From: an uncultured Verrucomicrobiales bacterium
GTDB taxonomy: Bacteria > Verrucomicrobiota > Verrucomicrobiia > Verrucomicrobiales > Akkermansiaceae
Assembly: GCA_937916135.1 (NCBI GenBank)
Contig: CALFTQ010000070.1
Location: 1 to 37,416 of the forward strand
Length of the DNA: 37,416 bases
Direction: 5' to 3'
In this document: in pieces, positions 32,275 through 37,416 of the stretch
Layout of the letters: every line of letters starts with the position of its first letter
How positions within the stretch are numbered: position 1 is the stretch's first letter
Position numbers and translations under genes: made by a program
The notes under the pieces: model-generated
Seen by the model: only the letters and a program-made list of their open reading frames with translations
Told to the model about the DNA's origin: nothing
The model's database searches: none

Positions 32275-33684
32275 GTGAAGCGCTTATTCCTACTTCTTTT
32301 TCTGGCAGCTGCATGCCTGGCCCAGGCCTGGCAGCAGGTGAATGACAGAGTGCCCGAGCCCGCGCGGGAGTTCCGCGCCGCCTGGGTGGCCACCGTCTTC
32401 AACCTGGACTGGCCCAGTCGCGCCGGCCTGCCCGCCGCTGAACAGAAGGCAGAGCTGCTCCGCATCATCGAACAAGCCGCGCGCCTGCGGCTCAACGCCA
32501 TCATCCTGCAGGTGCGCCCGAATGGCGATGCCGTGTACAAATCCAACCTGGAGCCATGGAGCGGCTGGCTGAGCGGCCCCGGCCAGAACCCCGGCTATGA
32601 CCCGCTGGCCTTCGCCATCGGCGAGGCGCACCGCCGCGGCATCGAGGTGCATGCGTGGTTCAACCCCTTCCGCGCCACGGTGAGCAGCCGCCCGGTGGGA
32701 CGCGGACACGTGGCACGCCGCCAGCCGGGCTGGTTGCTCAAAGCCGGCAGCACCACTATCCTGAACCCCGGGCAGCCCCAGGCCCGCGGGCATGTGCTGC
32801 GCGTCATCATGGATGTGGTGCGCCGCTACAATGTGGACGGCGTGCACCTGGATGACTACTTCTACCCCTACCCGCCGCACCACAATGTGCGGGATGGCCG
32901 CACCCCCGCCCAGCGCCGCGCCGCCATCGATACCTTTGTGCAGGAACTCTACCGTCAGGTGAAGGCCGTGAAGCCGCATGTGCGCGTGGGTATCAGCCCC
33001 TTCGGCATCTGGCAGCCGGGGGTGCCGGAGAATGTGGAAGCCGGCATCAACGCCTACGAGGACCTGGCCTGCGATGCCCGCAAGTGGCTGGCCCGGGGCT
33101 GGGTGGATTACCTCTCACCCCAGCTCTACTGGCGCTGCGAGGGGCCGCAGAGCTTCCCCGCCCTCATGCGCTGGTGGAGCGGCATCAACCCCTCCCGCCC
33201 GGTCTGGCCCGGCATTGCCTCGGTGCGCATCAACAGCAAGGAAGACCCCGGCCGCAAAGCCTCCGAAATCGGGCGCCAGATCGGCTATTCCCGCTCCCTG
33301 GCCCGCCAGAGCTGCGGCCAGCTCTTCTGGAGCTGGAAATCCCTGGGCACCAACCGCGGCGGCATCCAGAAGGAACTGGCAAAATTCTACCGCACGGTGG
33401 CGCTGCCGCCGGCCATGCCCTGGTGCGGCAGCACCCGCCCCGCCGCCCCGCTGGTGCAGGCGCAGGACTCCGGCAGCGGCTGCACCGTCACCTGGCAGGG
33501 GCAGGCCCGCAAATGGGTGCTGCAGGTGGGCAGCAGAGGCCGCTGGTTCACCATGGATGTGCTCCCCGGAAACTGCAGCCGCATCACCATCCCCGCGCAG
33601 GTAGCCAACACGCTGGACCGCATCGCCATACGCCCCATTTCCCCCACCGGCGTGAGCGGCACCCCCGGAATTCTGGCCCGATAA
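32275..33684 (+). CDS. GHL10-family (DUF187-type) glycoside hydrolase-like protein
   Basis: This 469-residue exported protein starts with GTG: the signal peptide MKRLFLLLFLAAACLAQA begins at 32275 and the promoter ends 7 nt before it. The longer open frame crosses the 104-bp repeat and is rejected. Seen: EFRAAWVATVFNLDWPSR, LNAIILQVRPNGDAVY, DPLAFAIGEAHRRGIEVHAWFNP, VDGVHLDDYFYPYP and VRVGISPFGIW. These are hallmarks of the GHL10 TIM barrel (as in YngK of Bacillus), with conserved acidic residues in HLDDY. A small beta-sandwich-like C terminus follows (about 380-469). Family members are linked to peptidoglycan or polysaccharide cleavage; the substrate here is unknown. The MFS sugar porter follows. 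Confidence 0.85.
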   Translation: MKRLFLLLFLAAACLAQAWQQVNDRVPEPAREFRAAWVATVFNLDWPSRAGLPAAEQKAELLRIIEQAARLRLNAIILQVRPNGDAVYKSNLEPWSGWLSGPGQNPGYDPLAFAIGEAHRRGIEVHAWFNPFRATVSSRPVGRGHVARRQPGWLLKAGSTTILNPGQPQARGHVLRVIMDVVRRYNVDGVHLDDYFYPYPPHHNVRDGRTPAQRRAAIDTFVQELYRQVKAVKPHVRVGISPFGIWQPGVPENVEAGINAYEDLACDARKWLARGWVDYLSPQLYWRCEGPQSFPALMRWWSGINPSRPVWPGIASVRINSKEDPGRKASEIGRQIGYSRSLARQSCGQLFWSWKSLGTNRGGIQKELAKFYRTVALPPAMPWCGSTRPAAPLVQAQDSGSGCTVTWQGQARKWVLQVGSRGRWFTMDVLPGNCSRITIPAQVANTLDRIAIRPISPTGVSGTPGILAR

Positions 33685-33728
33685 CACGATTTTTGGGCTA
33701 AAAATACCCCGGGAACTATAATTTAGGA

Positions 33729-33756
33729 TTGAACTGTGCAACAGGGCTGATATAAT
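33729..33756 (+). promoter_or_regulatory. Promoter of the sugar-porter gene, near-leaderless
   Basis: TTGAAC (33729-33734), a 16-nt spacer and a consensus TATAAT (33751-33756) end 10 nt before the ATG at 33767, giving a leader of about 4 nt and no room for a Shine-Dalgarno sequence. Confidence 0.7.
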
Positions 33757-33766
33757 ATCGCCCGTT

Positions 33767-35593
33767 ATGAGTACAGACGCAACCAAAGTCGAGCTTCCGA
33801 GCTCCGTAAGACGCTATGCCCTTTACCTGATGGTAATGGCTGGCCTTGGTGGTCTTCTGTATGGTATTGACGTAGGCGTGATTGCTGCCGCTCTGCCGTA
33901 CATTGAAAAGACCTCTTCCTATACCCCGCAAGAACTGGCCATCGTGGTGGCCGCCGTTCTTTTCGGCTCCGTTCTTTCCTCCCTGTTCGCCGGCATGCTG
34001 GCTGAATGGCTGGGCCGCAAGAAGGTGATTATCATCTCTGCCCTGCTCTTCACGCTGAGCATCCCCGTCATCTGCTTCTCCAATGGCGTGTTCGAGATGC
34101 TGATGGGCGGTCGTATTCTGCAGGGTGCCAGTGCCGGTCTCGTGGGTGTGGTGGTGCCCATGTACCTGGCTGAATGTCTGGATGCCAACTCCCGCGGCAA
34201 GGGTACCGGCATGTTCCAGTTTATGCTTACCGTGGGTCTGGTGTTCGCGGCCCTCATCGGTCTGGTGACCACTATGTGGGTGGGTGCTGCCGATGACCCC
34301 ACCGTGACCGCCGAGAGCAAGACGATGGCCTGGCAGGTCATCTTCTGGTGCTCCGCCATCCCCGGTCTCATCCTCTTCTTCGGCGCTTTCAAGCTGAAGG
34401 AATCCCCCCGCTGGCTGTACCGCCGCGGTCAGCGCGAGCAGGCGCTCTGCTCCCTGGCCTCCAACAACGGTGATGCTGCCGCCAAGGAGATTCTGGACGA
34501 AATGATTGCTGCCGACGCTGCCGAGGAAGCCGCCAAGGCCGATATGGCCGAGGCCGCCAAGGGCGATTCCCTCCTCCAGCGCAAGTATGTGATTCCCTTC
34601 ATCCTGGCCGTGGTGGTTCTGGCCTGCACGCAGGCTACCGGCATCAACTCCGTGCTGAACTACTCCGTGAAGATCTTCCAGCAGGCTGGTCTGCAGGGCG
34701 AGGTGGCCAACTGGGCTGACCTGGCCATCAAGATCACCAACATGGTGATGACCATGGTGGCTGTGACCCTGGTGGACAAGAAGGGCCGCACCTTCCTGCT
34801 CAAGATGGGCACGCTGGGCATCATCGTGGGTCTGGCCGGTGTGGGTGCCATGTTCCTCACCGTGGAGAACAACCGCGTGGACGTGACCGCCCAGGTGGCA
34901 GCCGCCGTGCAGGATAACTCCCTGAACATCTCCGCCGCCGATGCCGTGAAGACCGCCATGACCCCCGAGGTTCTGGCCGCCCACCCCGAGTTCATGCAGG
35001 GCGAATCCGTGGCCCCCGGCATGCAGCTGATTGTGACCTACACGCAGGGCACCTCCAGCATGCAGGACGTGGCTGAGGTTCGCGCCGATGGTGCTGCTGA
35101 TGGTTCCGCCATTGCCATCGCTAAGAGCACCGCCCTGGCCCCCACCTTCATGGACAAGCTCTGCTTCTGGACCACCCCGCTGCCCGAAGGCGCCGTGAAG
35201 GAAGTGACCATCACCCGCGCTGAAATCGGCATGAAGCCCAACGCCGTGACCGGCTGGATTGTGACCGGCTTCTTCGTGGTGTTCATCTCCTTCTACGCAG
35301 CAGGCCCCGGCGTGTGCGTGTGGCTGGCCCTCTCCGAGCTCATGCCCACCCGCATCCGCGCCAACGGCATGGCCATTGCCCTGCTCATCAACCAGGGCGT
35401 GTCCACCACCATCGCAGGCACCTTCCTGCCCTGGGTGGGCTCCGCCGGCTACTCCTCCGTGTTCTTCTGTCTGGCTGGCTTCACGGTGATTTACTTCATC
35501 ACCGCCGCCTTCTTCCTGCCGGAAACCAAGGGCCGCACCCTCGAGGAAATCGAGCAGTACTTCACGACGGGCAAGATGCCTGAAAAGAACTAA
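33767..35593 (+). CDS. MFS sugar porter with a large extra-membrane insertion
   Basis: This 608-residue protein has the 12-helix sugar porter plan: GGLLYGIDVGVIAAAL in helix 1, LAEWLGRKK after helix 2, GRILQGASAGLVGVVVPMYLAE, KESPRWLYRRGQ, QATGINSVLNYS in helix 7, LVDKKGRTFLL, and the terminal PETKGRTLEEIE. It should carry a hexose or similar sugar with protons across the inner membrane. Typical members have about 450-500 residues. The extra length is a segment of about 125 residues (366-490) between helices 9 and 10, rich in Ala, Val, Thr and Asp, which should face the periplasm. Codon use is strongly biased, suggesting high expression. A terminator follows at 35621. Confidence 0.88.
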   Translation: MSTDATKVELPSSVRRYALYLMVMAGLGGLLYGIDVGVIAAALPYIEKTSSYTPQELAIVVAAVLFGSVLSSLFAGMLAEWLGRKKVIIISALLFTLSIPVICFSNGVFEMLMGGRILQGASAGLVGVVVPMYLAECLDANSRGKGTGMFQFMLTVGLVFAALIGLVTTMWVGAADDPTVTAESKTMAWQVIFWCSAIPGLILFFGAFKLKESPRWLYRRGQREQALCSLASNNGDAAAKEILDEMIAADAAEEAAKADMAEAAKGDSLLQRKYVIPFILAVVVLACTQATGINSVLNYSVKIFQQAGLQGEVANWADLAIKITNMVMTMVAVTLVDKKGRTFLLKMGTLGIIVGLAGVGAMFLTVENNRVDVTAQVAAAVQDNSLNISAADAVKTAMTPEVLAAHPEFMQGESVAPGMQLIVTYTQGTSSMQDVAEVRADGAADGSAIAIAKSTALAPTFMDKLCFWTTPLPEGAVKEVTITRAEIGMKPNAVTGWIVTGFFVVFISFYAAGPGVCVWLALSELMPTRIRANGMAIALLINQGVSTTIAGTFLPWVGSAGYSSVFFCLAGFTVIYFITAAFFLPETKGRTLEEIEQYFTTGKMPEKN

Positions 35594-35620
35594 TCCACCA
35601 ATTAGTTTAACCACTTTCAC

Positions 35621-35661
35621 CGGCTCCCCCAACGCCGCTTCCGGGGGAGCCGCTTTGTTTT
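35621..35661 (+). terminator. Intrinsic terminator of the sugar-porter gene
   Basis: CGGCTCCCCC (35621-35630) pairs with GGGGGAGCCG (35643-35652) around a 12-nt loop, followed by CTTTGTTTT. It lies 27 nt after the stop and inside the repeat-bounded segment. Confidence 0.9.
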
Positions 35662-35712
35662 ATTGCCCCGGCCATTAAAGAATATTGCTTTGTCAGAACG
35701 ATAAATTGGAAT

Positions 35713-35816
35713 TTGTGGGGGAACTCTGTCGGAGCACGGGACTTCAGTCCCGATTGGAAGCACCGTTATTTCGGGACTGAAGTCCCGTGCCCCGACAACG
35801 ACAAACATCAATTTGT
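35713..35816 (-). repeat. 104-bp palindromic repeat, copy 2 (inverted)
   Basis: Reverse complement of 32117-32220 with no difference seen. On its left edge AAATTGGAATTT (35703-35714) resembles a sequence at 37349-37360. The rest of the 308-bp gap between the MFS and mnmE stops holds the MFS terminator, this repeat and about 85 bp without recognisable content. Confidence 0.92.
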
Positions 35817-35901
35817 TGCAGCGTCGATGATATCATTGTCCCCCGGTGTTTCGAAAAATCATCGGAATCGGCAGCTACCGGCGCACGGGGGCACTGATAA
35901 G

Positions 35902-37236
35902 TTACTTACCCAGGCAGAAGGTTGCAAAAACGCGGGTGAGGATATCCTCTGTGTCAATCCGCCCGGTGATGGAACCGAGGGCATCGAGAGCAGCGCGGAG
36001 GTCTATATCCACCAGCTCCGGAGATTCCCCGGCCACGAGGGCTGCGCGAGCGGCAGACAAGAAATCCAGGGACTCCTGCAAGGCGTGGCGGTGGCGGGTG
36101 TTGATGGCGGCCAGCGAATCACGCTCGCCTGAATCATGCAGGAAGAGCATTTCCACCGCGTGCTCCAGCTCGCTGAGCCCGGTGCCCGCTGCGCAGGAAA
36201 TGCGGATGGCGGCAGTCTCCCCCGCCCAGTCCGGGTGAGCCGGCTGGTCGCATTTGTTGAGCACCAGGAGGCGGTGGGCACCGGTCGCGGGCAGCTCCAG
36301 CGGGGCGCGCGGAGACGTCACATCCGCCACCTCCAGCAGCAAATCGGCCTCGGCACCGGCGCGGCGGCTGCGCTCCATGCCGGCGCATTCGATGGCATCC
36401 GCACTTTCATGCAGCCCGGCGGTATCAATCAGCCGCAGGCGCAGGCCGCCCAGGGCCACGCTTTCCTCAATCGTGTCGCGTGTGGTGCCGGCCGTGCTGC
36501 TCACAATGGCGCGTTCGTAGCCCAGCAGCATATTCAGCAGGCTGGATTTACCCACATTCGGCGCGCCGACTATGGCCGTGCGGATACCCTCGCGCAGCAG
36601 GCGCCCCTCATCCGCCGTGGCCAGCAGGCGGCTCAGCAGAGTTTCCACCTCATCCAGCTGAGCCAGAAGCGTTTCCGTGGTATCCGGGGCTATATCCTCC
36701 TCCGGAAAATCAATATAGGCCTCCACATGCGCCGCTACGTTGATGAGAATATCTGCCGCAGCGGCCACACGGGTACCGATGGCTCCCTGCAACTGATTCT
36801 GCGCGGCTCGCAGCGCGAGATCGCTCCCGGCGGAAATGATATCCATGACAGCCTCTGCCTGGGTGAGGTCGAGCTTACCGTTCTCGAACGCGCGGCGGGA
36901 AAATTCCCCCGGCTCAGCCGGGCGGGCACCGCAGGCCAGCAGACGCTCCAGCACGCGCCGGGTCACCAGCATGCCGCCGTGGCAGCTCAGCTCCACCGTA
37001 TCCTCGCCGGTGAAACTCGCTGGCCCGGCGAAATAAGTGGCCACGCATTCATCTACCACGCGCCCGCGCACATCGCGCACGCGCACAAGGGTGGCCATGC
37101 GCGGCTGCAAGGCCTTGCCCGCCGTGCACTGCTGCACCACGTGCAGCGACTCCGGACCGCTCACGCGGATTACGGCGATAGCCCCGGTTCCGGGAGCTGT
37201 GGCTATGGCGGCTATGGTCTCACTCGGCTGCATCAT
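35902..37236 (-). CDS. mnmE: tRNA uridine-5-carboxymethylaminomethyl modification GTPase MnmE
   Basis: This 444-residue enzyme, with MnmG, modifies U34 of certain tRNAs. Seen: the folate-binding N-terminal domain (ETIAAIATAPGTGAIAVIRVSG), helical domain, and an inserted G domain with GAPNVGKSSLLN (GKS at 229-231), AGTTRD, DTAGLHES and NKCDQ. The C terminus is FATFCLGK, with the conserved cysteine used in the reaction (family C(I/L/V)GK). It is intact. mnmG is not in the window. ATG 37236 is chosen over the next codon, also ATG. A weak promoter, TTGCGA-N17-GAATAT, ends 8 nt upstream. Confidence 0.96.
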   Translation of the reverse strand: MMQPSETIAAIATAPGTGAIAVIRVSGPESLHVVQQCTAGKALQPRMATLVRVRDVRGRVVDECVATYFAGPASFTGEDTVELSCHGGMLVTRRVLERLLACGARPAEPGEFSRRAFENGKLDLTQAEAVMDIISAGSDLALRAAQNQLQGAIGTRVAAAADILINVAAHVEAYIDFPEEDIAPDTTETLLAQLDEVETLLSRLLATADEGRLLREGIRTAIVGAPNVGKSSLLNMLLGYERAIVSSTAGTTRDTIEESVALGGLRLRLIDTAGLHESADAIECAGMERSRRAGAEADLLLEVADVTSPRAPLELPATGAHRLLVLNKCDQPAHPDWAGETAAIRISCAAGTGLSELEHAVEMLFLHDSGERDSLAAINTRHRHALQESLDFLSAARAALVAGESPELVDIDLRAALDALGSITGRIDTEDILTRVFATFCLGK

Positions 37237-37244
37237 CGGGGTTC

Positions 37245-37273
37245 ATATTCCCACATTGCCACTCGCTTCGCAA
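37245..37273 (-). promoter_or_regulatory. Weak mnmE promoter candidate
   Basis: On the minus strand TTGCGA (37268-37273), 17 nt and GAATAT (37245-37250) end 8 nt before ATG 37236. The -10 matches consensus at only half its positions, so this call rests mainly on spacing that matches other genes here. Confidence 0.35.
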
Positions 37274-37348
37274 CCCTTTTCTTCACTTTTCCGCAATTAT
37301 TGACGCGGCAATTAAAGATTGATGTGTTATACGTACTGGAGGGGTAAC

Positions 37349-37416
37349 AAATTGGAATTTATCGGGCAGTTGGCGAGCGCAAGCGAGCGGCATTCAAAGC
37401 CCGTGAAACGGGCGAC
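37349..37416 (+). repeat. Possible further repeat at the window edge
   Basis: AAATTGGAATTT (37349-37360), also found beside the 104-bp repeat copy 2, is followed by GCGAGCGCAAGCGAGCGGC and a small hairpin GCCCGT-GAA-ACGGGC (37399-37413). The short loop and spacer-like CATTCAA before it resemble units of the 23.6-kb array. The region is cut by the window edge. Confidence 0.35.

Overview
The window looks like a chromosomal segment of a Gram-negative, mucosal-type Verrucomicrobiota bacterium, most likely Akkermansia or a close relative. The clearest sign is the autotransporter signal peptide, which starts MKLHLPKGLRAALLA, a form I associate with Akkermansia surface proteins. BamA, an autotransporter, a lipoprotein and other outer-membrane-type proteins show a diderm cell. 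No 16S rRNA, tRNA, CRISPR array, transposase or phage gene was seen, so the assignment is an inference.

Layout. 1-2.6 kb: a succinate/acetyl CoA-transferase, then a reverse-strand pair (ankyrin protein with a Cys/His tail, ribbon-helix-helix protein). 2.8-7.75 kb: a membrane-anchored transglutaminase-fold protein converges on bamA, with a 19-bp stem-loop between them. 7.9-12.8 kb: a forward run nuoB-nuoC-lipoprotein-mini-RNase III-exonuclease III-spermidine-synthase-like protein-FtsB/DivIC-like protein-ispE. 13-16.7 kb: a reverse group lpdA-GYF_2 protein-TRIC/UPF0126 protein-SPFH protein. 16.9-20.8 kb: a large autotransporter. 21-23.4 kb: grpE-dnaJ-rsmE, reverse strand. 23.5-23.8 kb: a tandem array of about seven different small hairpins. 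23.9-28.1 kb: recA-sprT-like-PBP1A, reverse strand. 28.1-29.6 kb: a complex control region and an outer-membrane protein. 29.7-31.9 kb: an acyl-activating enzyme fused to a degenerate acyltransferase-like domain. 32.1-35.8 kb: two identical 104-bp palindromic repeats, in inverted orientation, flank a GHL10-type glycoside hydrolase and a sugar-porter MFS protein. 35.9-37.2 kb: mnmE.

Working together. Most genes are housekeeping: envelope biogenesis (bamA, PBP1A, FtsB-like), energy and carbon (nuoBC, lpdA, the CoA-transferase that could release acetate or propionate), DNA and RNA maintenance (recA, exonuclease III, mini-RNase III, rsmE, mnmE) and protein folding (grpE, dnaJ). The GHL10-MFS pair looks like a carbohydrate processing and uptake cassette.

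The less ordinary signals are in the non-coding DNA. (1) About ten genes have a sigma70-like promoter whose -10 box ends only 6-10 nt before the start codon, which predicts leaderless or nearly leaderless mRNAs, and most genes lack a Shine-Dalgarno sequence. (2) A roughly 50-bp conserved element lies 30-42 bp upstream of the predicted -35 box of three unrelated transcription units. (3) The variable-stem hairpin array. (4) The 104-bp inverted repeat pair. (5) A three-site operator-like arrangement around the promoter of the outer-membrane protein at 28.5 kb.
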